Source of the DNA: Apophysomyces variabilis
Taxonomy: Eukaryota > Mucoromycota > Mucoromycetes > Mucorales > Mucoraceae
Assembly: GCA_002749535.1 (NCBI GenBank)
Contig: MZZL01000039.1
Coordinates: 62,001-126,000 of the forward strand
Length of the DNA stretch: 64,000 nt
Direction of reading: 5' to 3'
Shown: positions 49,303 through 59,467 of the stretch, in pieces
Layout of the letters: the number at the start of each line of letters is the position of its first letter
Position numbering within the stretch: the first letter of the stretch is position 1
Made by a program: the position numbers and the translations under genes
Notes under the pieces: generated by a model
What the model saw: the letters and a program-made list of their open reading frames with translations, nothing else
Told to the model about the DNA's origin: nothing
The model's database searches: none

Positions 49303-52292
49303 ATGCTCCTAAAAAGACCTAAATCTCTTCAGGGGCAGATCACAGCCCCACCCCAGCCGTTGAAACGGAAGCGCACTGCAGTAGTGTCGTATAAAGTAGA
49401 CGATCTCGAAAATGAGGATGATGATTCCGATTTCGAGGATAAGGAAAATGTGAAACGACAAGCGTTAGCACCACTCTCGAATTCTTCCCGTTGTTTTACA
49501 CCTCTCATTCGCCGATCCAAAGATTACGATCCATTAGCCGTCCTCAGCAAGAAGTTTCAAGTACCCTCATTGAAACAGAATGCTGATCAGTCCTCCTCTT
49601 CACTATTTGGTCCGAGACGTACTTTAGGATTGCGGCGCAAACCAGCAACAGCAAGGGCATTATACGACCACACAGCCGATGACGCACTTATTTTGTGGGA
49701 TCCAGATGTGGATAAAGAGCAGGAAGAGTGTGAAAAAAAGGAAGAAGAAGAACCGAAGAAGGACACTACGAAGCGTAAAGAGAAATCTCTGGCCGATATC
49801 CTTGGTTTGAAAAAAGCAGAGAAGAAACTGACTCATGTTGTTGTGGATCCCATCTTAGCAAAGATTTTACGACCTCATCAGGTTGAGGGCGTAAAGTTTT
49901 TGTTTAGATGTACGACTGGAAAGGTCGATCCAAATGCATTCGGGTATGTACACACCATTATCAGTAGGGAAACGTATATGAATATGTAAATAGTTGCATC
50001 ATGGCAGATGAAATGGGTCTCGGGAAAACTGTAAGTGCCTGTGCATCCTCTGTTCTTGAGATACTTATCCTACCATTAGCTTCAATGCATTTCTCTGGTC
50101 TGGACGCTGTTGCGACAATCAGGCGAATTAGGAAAGCCTACGATAAACAAGGCTATTATTACATGTCCTTCAAGCCTTGTTCGTAACTGGGCTAATGAGA
50201 TTGGTATGCATTAGTTGGAAGATTTTCTAAATTAATCTGTGGGCGCAACTAGTCAAATGGCTGGGCGAATCGCGAGTAAGACCGCTGGTCATTGATAATG
50301 CTGGGAGTAAGGAAAAGATCAGTGCTATTAAGCGTTGGGCTGCCGCTCAAGGTCAAATTGTTAATCCTGGTAAGCGCCCACTCCCGGCATGAGCAACGGA
50401 TACTGATATCTATGAAGTGCTGATTATCTCATACGAAACGTTACGCTCCTACACAAAATATTTAAGAAATTGTCCTATCGGACTCCTATTATGTGATGAA
50501 GGCCATAGACTGAAAAACGGATGTAAGTGCTTTGTTATTTCGAGCTATCTTTCTCACTTTCCCGCCACTCGAAAGCGTCTCTGCTATTTCAGGAACTAAA
50601 CGGATTACAAGTGCGCAGACGAGTTATTCTGTCAGGAACTCCAATTCAAGTACATGCATATCTACATATATCCTGCATTTACTAAGAGTTACTCAAAAAT
50701 TAGAACGATTTGAGTGAATATTATTCGCTCTTGGATTTCGCTAATCCAGGTCTCCTTGGGACGCCAAATGAATTCCGTAAAAACTATGAAAACCCGATTT
50801 TGAGAGGTCGTGACGCGGATGCATCAGAGAAAGAGCGTCAAATCAGTGACGAAAAGGTGGCGGAATTCTGGGCTATTGTTTCTAAATTCACGATTCGCCG
50901 AACAAACGATATCCTTACAAAATACCGTAAGATATGCGAAAGAGCCATGGATCACTAAATAATGCGTACTTTGACATAGTACCAACCAAGTATGAACATG
51001 TTGTCTTTTGCAAATTAGCGCCTTTGCAACAGGCACTCTATCAGCTGTTCTTGACATCCCCTGAGATCAAAACGTTACTGCGTGGACAAGGCAGTCAGCC
51101 TTTAAAGGTATGTAGTGCACGGTTTTAACATGTGTTCTAAAAATGAAAGTACAGGCAATTACAATGCTTAAAAAATTATGTAATCACCCTAATCTGCTTG
51201 ATCTACCGAACGAACTAGAAGGGTCAGCGGAACTTCTACCAACGGAATACCATTCTAGCAGCAAAAGTGGGATGGTGAATACATCATACTCGGGAAAATT
51301 TATGGTCCTAGCACGGTAAGGATCCTGGCACAGCTAGTAAACAATTATATAACGCAGTTTATAGCATGCTAGCCAAGATCAAGCGTGAGACAAAAGATAA
51401 AATTGTTGTAGTAAGTAATTACACGCAGACACTGGATCTATTTGAAGGCTACTGCAAACAGAAACAGTACGTAAACCGTTCTAAATATTAAATATACTAA
51501 GTTTTACTCTAAAGATACGGTGTTTTGCGCCTTGATGGTTCTATGAATATCCAAAAGCGACAGAGATTGGTTGACCGCTTCAATGATCCAGAAGGAGAAG
51601 AGTTCGTGTTTCTTCTTAGTAGCAAAGCTGGTGGATGTGGTCTTAATTTGATTGGTGCGAATCGTCTGGTCCTGTTTGACCCTGACTGGAATCCTGCTGC
51701 CGATCAACAAGCGCTGGCTAGAGTATGGCGTGATGGCCAAAGGAAAGATTGTGAGTGCTAGTCAAAACTGCTGGTTCGTATGTTCGCTTATTAGACTTTA
51801 TTAGGTTTTATTTATCGGTTCATCGGTGCCGGTACAATCGAGGAAAAAATATTTCAGCGACAATCCCATAAACAGTCATTATCAAACTGCGTAGTGGACG
51901 AAGCTACTGATACAGAACGTCATTTCTCGTTGGCCGATATGCGTCAATTGTTTCAATTGAACATGGATAGCGAATGTGAAACACACGACACGTTCAAATG
52001 TGAGATATTTTTTGTTCTGGTTTTTTAATGCATTAACTACGTTTTCTTTATATTGTAGGTAAAAGATGCATTCAAGGAAAACAACATAAAGCAGCTGAAA
52101 GTATGCAATACGGCGACACGAGCACGTAAGCAAATAGTTTCATGTTTGTTCCAAGGACTTATTGGATTGCCGACATATAGATGGGATCATTACGACAAAA
52201 GTTTGCTTCGGTTGCCGGATCCAATATTACAAGAAGAATCTAACAAAGGCATTGTATCTTACGTATTTCAATACATTTCTCATATGAAATGA
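49303..52292 (+). CDS. RAD54: DNA repair and recombination protein Rad54 (Swi2/Snf2 ATPase)
   Basis: DNA-dependent translocase that stimulates Rad51 strand exchange and chromatin remodelling in homologous recombination. The N-terminal exon has [13 protein letters not shown], an acidic stretch and [20 protein letters not shown]. Spliced exons give [10 protein letters not shown] (Walker A), [20 protein letters not shown], the DEGH box in [87 protein letters not shown] and the motif VI region [15 protein letters not shown]. The tail has FKCKRCIQGK and [13 protein letters not shown]. About a dozen introns, several of which shift frame and were resolved by motif continuity. Stop 52290-52292. A short upstream exon cannot be excluded. 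Distinguished from SNF2 remodelers by the Rad54-specific N- and C-terminal blocks. Confidence 0.95.
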
Positions 52293-52523
52293 AACAATAA
52301 ACTGTATATACTGTTATTCACAACGACATTTAAGCTACTTGTGAGTTTTTTATTGGTTGAAGCAAACTTTGTTTTGGGATCACTTCGATCCATCGATAAT
52401 ATCTTTTCGACGGAAGCTGCCTAGCGTCCACATTGAAGTTCAACTTGTGATATACATCAATGACAAGAGTTTGGCTCTCATCTATTTGCCGAATGCAATT
52501 GTTCTGGTCAATAAAACTGTATT

Positions 52524-53505
52524 TCATGTGGGCACCGGCCACTTGGCATCTCTATCGCTCTCATAACGGTCATAATACTGTCTGAAGTAAGACCAACTAG
52601 AGACACTCTTCACATTAGAATCATACGATGGAGGGGCTTCCTTGTATAACACCATATCCTGCTCGATCTCGTTTACTAAGAGTGGATCCAGCTGCTTATA
52701 CGTCGATCCGCTCGGTAACTTGTAGCCAGTGCAATGGAACATCAAATAGCCAGGTGAAGAACCCATCTTCATAAACGGTGCAAATCTGCATATTCGTGTC
52801 CAGTTAACGTCTACATTGTCAATCAGAGGCTTTTCTAAATCCTCCAATGAACAGCGAAAAGTGAAAAATTCACCGGCTTGATACATCTTATTCGGATCGT
52901 AGGCATCGAATTTTCCGTCAGGTGTTGCAAGAGGATTAGGGTAAAAGAGCGGTACCTAAACAAGGCAATAAGAAGGTCATTACCTCTCTAATCTCTCAGT
53001 ATCCACTCTACCTCGGCAACAATGGAAGCTATTTTGCTATGAGGATTCAATCGTAAATCCAACGGTATGTTACTAGGCAGCGCCATCTGAACGGGGTCAT
53101 TAGCTATATGGATAACTAATAGAAAAAAAAATGCCTTTGGTAAATAACACGCAATTCCTTTTCTTATTATCTTGATATCTATAGCTATTACCTGGTAATT
53201 TCTCCTCTGTCCATGGATTCTCCCATTTATCCAGTTTTTGGTGCGTAACAGGGTCAAGGAAGTATGTAAGCTCTCGGCTCGTAGATAGCAACTTCCCATT
53301 TTCAATATAAGCTTTCGAGACATTCATCCCTAAGCATTCAAAGATTTTTTTTGGTGGTTGTCCCGGAAGGTAAGCACTGCTCAAACAGGTGTTAAAGCAG
53401 GCTAAGTACGTTAAAACAAAGTTGCCTTACAATACAGAACCTCGCCACTCAAAAAAGGTATTTGCTTCACGGTCCTTGCAGTGCCTGACCTTAAGTAACG
53501 TTTCG
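52524..53505 (-). CDS. DUF1838 family protein
   Basis: Belongs to a family of unknown function found in bacteria and fungi. The exon order on the minus strand gives FFEWRGSVF, then AYLPGQPPKKIFECLGMNVSK, a TSRELTYFLDPVTHQKLDKWENPWT block, HIANDPVQM, FTFRCSLEDLE, a WTRICRFAPFMKMGSSPGYL block, and a C-terminus ending WPVPT at 52524. The DP.T...LD.W.NPWT..........NDPV pattern is the family hallmark. The N-terminal exon could not be placed: frames upstream of 53505 do not join cleanly, so the start is open. The protein has no signal peptide or membrane segment in the visible part. It is convergent with RAD54 and about 0.8 kb from repeat copy 2. Confidence 0.75.
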
Positions 53506-54330
53506 CCACTGTGACCTACATCAGCAAAGCAGAAACAGACAAGTCAGGTGTTGACATTTTCAACCAGGAGCATCTCACTCGTCATGGCAAAAAGAACAGA
53601 AGTGAATGCATCGTAGCTGAGCCTGTTGAATTCAACTTTATAACGGACTTTGTATCTCGATCGTACTGTGTGACCAACAAGTTTGATCACGATCTCTCAG
53701 CCATCCTGTGCAACTTTGTGTTGCCACAAAGAGAAAGAAAAATTACACGGTATAAGCAAGGACATGAAAAGGATGGAAAAGGGTATATCGAGTTACGAAG
53801 GCTTAATGTAACCATCTGAGAATGCAACTGTAAGCAAAAGACACCTAAGCATCGGTATTTGGAAAAGGCTGAGACACCAAAGCGCTTGAGCAGACGATAG
53901 CTACACTGATTGATTGATGTAGCAATGACTTGCTAGATTTAATCTAGTTATTGATAGCTCCTAGCTGTAACTGAATTTATTACAACAGCATCGGAACGTG
54001 TACGAATGCACCGTCATGATTATAACGTTTTATCATCTTTCTTTTTAGACGATCTGTTTCCCGCAAGCGTACTAAAGTGTGGAGAAAACTTCTGAATGTA
54101 TGAGGATTCCCAGTCTATCTGAGGTGTCATTATTCTCCTCAAACCATACATAATGTACCACAATCAAGGATACATTCAATGGCAGGCAATTGGTATTGCA
54201 CGGTTAGAACGGCTCATTGGCGACATGCCCTGGCAAGCGCAGACATTCCATGTTTTATTACTTCCCTATTGTTGCGTACAGTTTATGCAAAGCAATCCAC
54301 TGGCGTTTATAAGGAGCGGGTACAAAATTT
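53506..54330. other. Region between the DUF1838 gene and repeat copy 2
   Basis: May contain the missing first exon of the DUF1838 gene. An open plus-strand frame at 53511-53819 (102 codons) covers the same stretch, but has no recognisable motif and could be a shadow. From about 53990 I see nothing but short AT-rich frames. Confidence 0.4.
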
Positions 54331-55852
54331 ACCTATTTGTCTGCAAGTTTGTATTTTTTATTTGCTGACTGGGATTCAAGTTTTTGCGGAATCCAAAAAA
54401 TGCTTTTGCATGATTGGATGAAAATATTTGCGGTCAGACTACCCTTCTTTGCGTACAATCGTGTCCATGTTCACTATTTACTGAGATAGTTTATTTCAAA
54501 CCACAGCAAGACGAATTTATTTAAAGAAGCGGTTCTCTATTATTGCATCTAAAGAAAAATCTCTCAGCGTGTCTGATCCATCCTTGACAGTCTGAGCGCT
54601 TTACTTTTCGCGCTGCTTGAACAATACCTTCTTGAAGGTTATTGTCAACTCGTAAGGGCTCCCTTCTTACTGCAGCATTCACTTTGGCCCAAAACCTTTT
54701 TATTGGGTTAAGAAAGGGAGAGTAGAGACGGAGATAGAGATATTTGTATCCTCTTTCTTCGACCAACTGCTTAACCTTGACTGGTGTATGGATGGGCGCA
54801 TTATCCATGACAAGATAATAACCGTTCATTCCGTGGCAATCCAATATTTTGTGATTGCCTAATAGACAAAGTTTAAGATATAATAGAAGAAAAGGAGAAC
54901 ATAACTACATTCAGGGAAAAGTAAAGTGGAATGTAAAGCAATACAATTGAGAAGAACCGGAACTGGGGTACATTGCCCTGACAGCTTCTAGTACCATAAC
55001 TGATAGAAACGGATATGATAGCATTATGACGTACAGAAACGAACGAAGAGGGTTTATTCCCTCTACAGATGTCCCATTCTGTTCAAGACCTTTTATCAGA
55101 CTGAATCCATTTTTACTCTAGGAAAACTATTGTCTTATCTCTGGATTGTTGTCATCCATAAGACATCCATTGATTTTCTTATCCATGACTGTGATTTTTG
55201 GCTTCAGTGACCCGAACAATATAAACGCGAAGGGACAACATCTTTTCAACTCTTTGGCTCTGTTATCCAAAACATCCCCGGTATGTACTTCGCATTGATC
55301 ATATGTACAGAATGACTGATATCCCTCTTCTGTAGCCTTTAGCCTGCATGACCTCTGTTGCGAGCCACCTTGGTTGTGCGAGTTAGCTCCCTGCACTCCA
55401 CTAGGTAAGTGAAAAATAAATGTTGTCTGTTTATGCACAGTGTCATTCATTATCTTCTGCTTCCAAGTCCTCGCCAGGTGTTGCATCGCTTCAAGTCCTC
55501 TGCAGTGCGTTACCTTCAACCGGCCACTCATGGAAGCCGTGTCTCTCTCTCTCTTCCCCCCCCCACCAATACAGGTGCGGGGCCGGCCTCTGTCTTTGGG
55601 CAGGATTACCCTTCGGGGATAAGTAAAAAAGATGTCAAGCTATCCTTCCATTTACTAACCATGAACGTATTTTTACGCTGCTTGAATGAATTGTGTGTCC
55701 ACGGAAGGGCCAAGTTGAGGTAAGTAGAATATATTTCCAACATAATCCATTTACTAATGACGCATATTTATATCCCCTTTAGCGCTAACTTGATCCTTGC
55801 ATGGACGCAAAATTTATTTAGAGTAGCGTAAAAAATTGTTCAATAAACAGTA
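54331..55852. mobile_element. Repeat copy 2: degenerate Tc1/IS630-like element
   Basis: Near-identical to 42131-43654 in the same orientation, differing by scattered substitutions and small indels (for example TCTCTCTCTCTCGCCGCC versus TCTCTCTTCCCCCCCC). It keeps the longer transposase frame. Flanking DNA differs completely beyond the homology, so it is a dispersed copy rather than a tandem or assembly duplicate. Terminal inverted repeats were not found at the borders. Confidence 0.75.
54521..54844 (-). pseudogene. DDE transposase remnant (Tc1/IS630-like), copy 2
   Basis: C-terminal half of a DDE_3 transposase: HGMNGYYLVMDNAPIHTPVK, LVEERGYKYLYL, YSPFLNPIKRFWAKV and SDCQGWIRHAERFFFRC. The conserved acidic residue of NPIE is a Lys (codon at 54698-54700 on the complementary strand), the same change as in copy 1, so it predates the duplication. 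The N-terminal helix-turn-helix part is not recognisable upstream (54845-55531), though a 134-codon frame without known motifs is there. Confidence 0.75.
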
Positions 55853-56431
55853 TAAGATTACTGCTTTTTATTGATTCTGCGTTTCTGTTAATTGGAGTAA
55901 AACGACAACTTCGGCGTAACTGTGATTGGCTTGAAATCTCTCAGCGCGTTCAGTTTCCGAACATCATTGTTAGAGATCTTGATGAAAACAAATTCCCCAA
56001 ATCATTTATCCTGTATTTAGTTACTTTAGAAGCTAGTTGCATTCATGCAGCAATTGTTAGCTTAAAGCAGGGTAAACAAAGAAGGGGAAGGGAAAATCTT
56101 GGCTAGCAAGTGTTGCCTTCTGTCATTCATGCAGCAGTAAAGTGCTAAAGAGCCCCATCCTTCAGGCTTTCTCTTTTACGCATCATTTCTTAGTATGCAA
56201 TGACAGAGATATGGCAGTTTAAGCGATTGATTCACGCTTCATTCACTTATTTTAAGAGATGATTACACTTCTATCTATGACAAATAATAATAGGGGTGCA
56301 AATAGCGAGTCTTAACAGAAAGTCGTCCAAATAGCTAGTCCCGCGTCTGGTGTCGAACTTCTTTGCCCCGCTGTAACGGACTACATACACCATTACTCAT
56401 TGTCGACCTTCTCATTCCTCACCTTCTTCAA
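55853..56431. other. Intergenic region upstream of the CUE gene
   Basis: About 0.6 kb after repeat copy 2; nothing recognised. It should hold the CUE-gene promoter. Confidence 0.45.
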
Positions 56432-57785
56432 ATGGCAGAACCCAAACAGGAACCATCAGAATCCGTACGCACTTTGAAAGAGGCTTTCCCAGACGTGGAC
56501 ATACAAGTAATTGAAGCGGTTCTGGAAAGTCAACAAGGCAAGATGGAGCCGTCATTCGAAATACTGCTTGGTATGTCCGATCCACAAACGGCAGAAACGA
56601 AGCACAATGTGGAAGAACAGTTACGAATGGACGAAGCATATGCGAGACAGCTTGCTTTGGAGCAGGATATAGCAAGAACTCAACGTAAGACAAATCCGGT
56701 ATCCCGGCTGTTTATTTGGAAGTAGCGAATGAAAACTTGATATAGGACAACGAGAATTACAAAGATCACAGCAAGAACAACAAGACCAAGGATCACAGTT
56801 TAATTTGCAAGGTAGAGGATGCTATGGAAACCATATGTAAAAGCGCTGACACAACTAAATAGAAGAACTGCCTGTGATTAAGGAAAAAGTGATTGAAGCA
56901 GGCATGGGTAAGCCGGCAGATAAATGTTTGGAGAAAGGGCTGACAACAGGCATAGCTGCCAAGAAAAAGGTACTGGACTTCTACAATCAGATAAAGGCAA
57001 CGCGCGAGGCGAATCTGGCTCGACAAGAACAGGCAAGGACAGAAAGAATGTAATTTTCCCTAGAAAAGACACAATCTGGAGTGATTTTAATTCTAAACAA
57101 CAGTAATGAATGGAATGACGATGTACTGGCTAACAGCATGTCGGGGTTACGCATTTCAAACAGCAATACTAAAAACGATTCGATTGAGGACCTCTATGGT
57201 ACAATTCATGGAAGTACTTCGATGCAGCAAAATTATAATACAGATGGTAGGCCCTGACCAAAAATATGTGCAAGAACAACTTCGAAAGGACGAAGAGTTT
57301 GCAAGACGATTAGCCGAGGAAGAAAAATTCTGGCATAGGAAAGGTACTTTATAGTTATTAGCTACCACGGTTGATTCAAATGTCAAGACTATTAGAGCTG
57401 AAACGGCGTCAAGAACTTGAACAGAAACAAAAAGCACAGCAGAAGCAACCAAGTGAGAAGTCACAACCTCTTGCGGAAGAGAACACCTTAGAGGATGGTA
57501 AAGTGATTGTATAGGTCTGAAGAGATTAGGCAACCTAAGTTGGCTTATTGTGTAGGCGATCCCGTTACTTTGACAGCACCAGATCGTCACCCTCCTCCTG
57601 AGCAGATATCTTCTTCATACGTTATTAGTGACGATATAGACGATTTAGACGACTTATTGGATGTAAAACAAGAGAAAACACAAGGCAAGTAACAGGAGTG
57701 ATGAACGAATAAGGAGTTTGATGGGCTGACATGTAAATTGCCAGAGCCCCAAACAAGCGATGTGGTGAAACCGAAGCAGACATAA
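56432..57785 (+). CDS. CUE-domain ubiquitin-binding protein (Cue5/TOLLIP-like)
   Basis: The first exon has a CUE domain at about residues 10-50: VRTLKEAFPDVDIQVIEAVL then SFEILLGMSD, with the FP and LL motifs that contact ubiquitin. A charged coiled-coil follows (EEQLRMDEAYARQLALEQDI). Spliced exons continue with QREL-, Gln-rich and KVLDFYNQIKATREANLA segments; later exons carry MSGLRISNSNT and a second VQEQLRKDEEFARRLAEEE, echoing the first coiled coil. The layout suits a Cue5-like adaptor linking ubiquitinated cargo to autophagy, but that role is inferred. Six or more introns of about 40-80 nt. The last splice is uncertain: stop at 57785 needs a very short intron near 57690; another reading ends a few bases later. 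Confidence 0.68.
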
Positions 57786-57975
57786 TATATTAGCACAAAT
57801 AGTAATTTTCAAACTATTATTCACCTTGCTTTATAACGAATATATGGTACGAGAAATGTAAATGACAATATTGGATGATCATTGGACTTCGGTTGAGTTT
57901 GCCTTCCTAAGGCACAGAAAAAGATTCCATAGTGACAGTCCACTTTCTCTCCTTTGCTATTCACCTAAAGAACCA

Positions 57976-58624
57976 ATGAGTCAACGCGTGCCTTCACCAT
58001 CCACTAGCACGTCAGCATCTGTTTCTTCTATAATATCTACTTCACATCGCAGTAGCAAAGCTGCAGGATCAAGACTTAACCCCAATGATGCCACCAACAT
58101 GCTTGATCGGGAGCACATTGTGCGGCAAACGGAAGAAGCATTTCACAAACTGGCTGAGTACACTCGGGCAGAGCTATTAGGTTTCCTTGCTTTCCCAGGG
58201 AATAAGCATAGAGTAAGGCTAAATGTTTCCAAAATTCAGTGACGACGGAGGATTGCAGACTGTTAACGAAGATGAACGAGACAACGAAAGAGAAATACAG
58301 CCAAATGTCGAACATGAGCCAACGCTTAATGAAAGAAATGTCAAAACTTCAAAATACATGCAAGTATAGACTTTCTGCTTTTTGTTGTTTCCACTGACAA
58401 ACTTTCTGTTTTGGTACAGACGCGGATTTTTCGAGTTTTATGGCACAAATCGATGACATTAGTGAGCAAGTCATGCAAGTGGAGAAGACAGCAAAGGCTT
58501 TAGAAGAATACTCCCTATACCTAGGTAATCTTCGATTGATCGCCATAGGAGAGCTGCTAATATTCGCATTCTTTCTTTCTGTTGTGTTTATGCAGAGGAA
58601 AAACTGGTTCGCACTACCAAATGA
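57976..58624 (+). CDS. BLOC-1 subunit 2 homologue (BLOC1S2-like)
   Basis: Small coiled-coil subunit of the BLOC-1/BORC endolysosomal complexes. After a Ser-rich leader (MSQRVPSPSTS..), REHIVRQTEEAFHKLAEYTRAELL is joined across an intron (58179-58238) to VTTEDCRLLTKMNETTKEKY, the most conserved stretch of the family. It then runs through RLMKEMSKLQNTYADF, QIDDISEQVMQVEKTAKALE and YSLYLEEKLVRTTK, stop 58622-58624. Heptad spacing continues through the last 90 residues. The junction N-T-Y-A-D needs a GC donor (T|GCAAGT, 58360) and an AG at 58420; a GT donor four bases on breaks the frame. An upstream ATG at 57862 would add 38 residues of no evident meaning, so I start at 57976. Confidence 0.78.
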
Positions 58625-58879
58625 AATGAAAGATATTTACTTACACATGGACAACAAAAGAAATCTATTATACATAGCAGAAAAATCGAAAAAAGCTTCA
58701 AACAGAAAATTTTTGTACTATACAGCCATAAGTGTCATTGCGCTATTAAGAAACTGTGACCCTTTTCACGGTTGTGGCCTCTTCAAATTTCGTAGTCTCC
58801 TCAAAACTTTTAGTTCTCTTTTGCTCTAGTAATCATTTTCGTATAGCAATCTCTTTTACAAGTAGCAGACTTTATCATA

Positions 58880-59138
58880 ATGTGTTGTCGCGATCTTGCC
58901 TACACTGCCAAGGGACAACGCATTCTCGCCTCACTAGCCGATTCTATCCGGCGAACCCCTGTTGGATCTTGGCCAAAATCAGAGTTATACAAGCTCCGTT
59001 TATTAGCCAAGTATAAATTATTTCTCTAATTTGCACAGGCAATTTTGCTCCACCACAGCCCCATCTTTACTATTATGTTTTGATCTGCCTATCGATTTGT
59101 ACGTTTTATCACTCCCGGAAAAGAAAAGAACTAAATGA
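58880..59138 (+). CDS. Possible small hypothetical protein
   Basis: ATG 58880 reads MCCRDLAYTAKGQRILASLA then DSIRRTPVGSWPKSELYKLR, basic and helical-looking. If a 28-nt intron (59011-59038, GTATAA..CACAG with a ctaat motif) is removed, the frame runs on to LCFDLPIDLYVLSLPEKKRT and TGA at 59136-59138, about 76 residues. I recognise no domain. The intron is shorter than others in the window, so this could also be unspliced noise or a shorter peptide. Confidence 0.3.
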
Positions 59139-59467
59139 ACGAGAATGACGTACCAGAAAAAACAATGGATGTTGTTAGGAACTAAGTCTGCATGCTTATG
59201 CTTAGACCCATGTTTGTCCAAATATAAGAAAGCGGTACAAGCGACCATGGACTTCATGTATATCAGACAGCGCACATTCTTGCGTATTGCCTGTTATGTT
59301 GAATTTCCGTTCCGTCTTCTGGTACACACGGTCAACGCAAGATAATAACAAGTTAGAAGTAGTTGGGATAAATCATTGACGTAATTTTGATAAAGCGTGA
59401 GAACTCAGTCCTTTGTGTTTATATATATCTATCCTTTGAGTTAATCTTCTCTTTCAACTTCAAAGTA
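59139..59467. other. Region upstream of the Fanzor pseudogene
   Basis: About 0.33 kb with no recognisable coding or RNA gene. It may hold the left end of the mobile element that carried the Fanzor gene, but I could not define a terminal repeat. Confidence 0.35.

Noticed and set aside
53511..53819. 102-codon plus-strand ORF beside the DUF1838 gene
   Set aside because: No recognisable motif, and it overlaps the place where the DUF1838 first exon is expected; kept as undecided intergenic.
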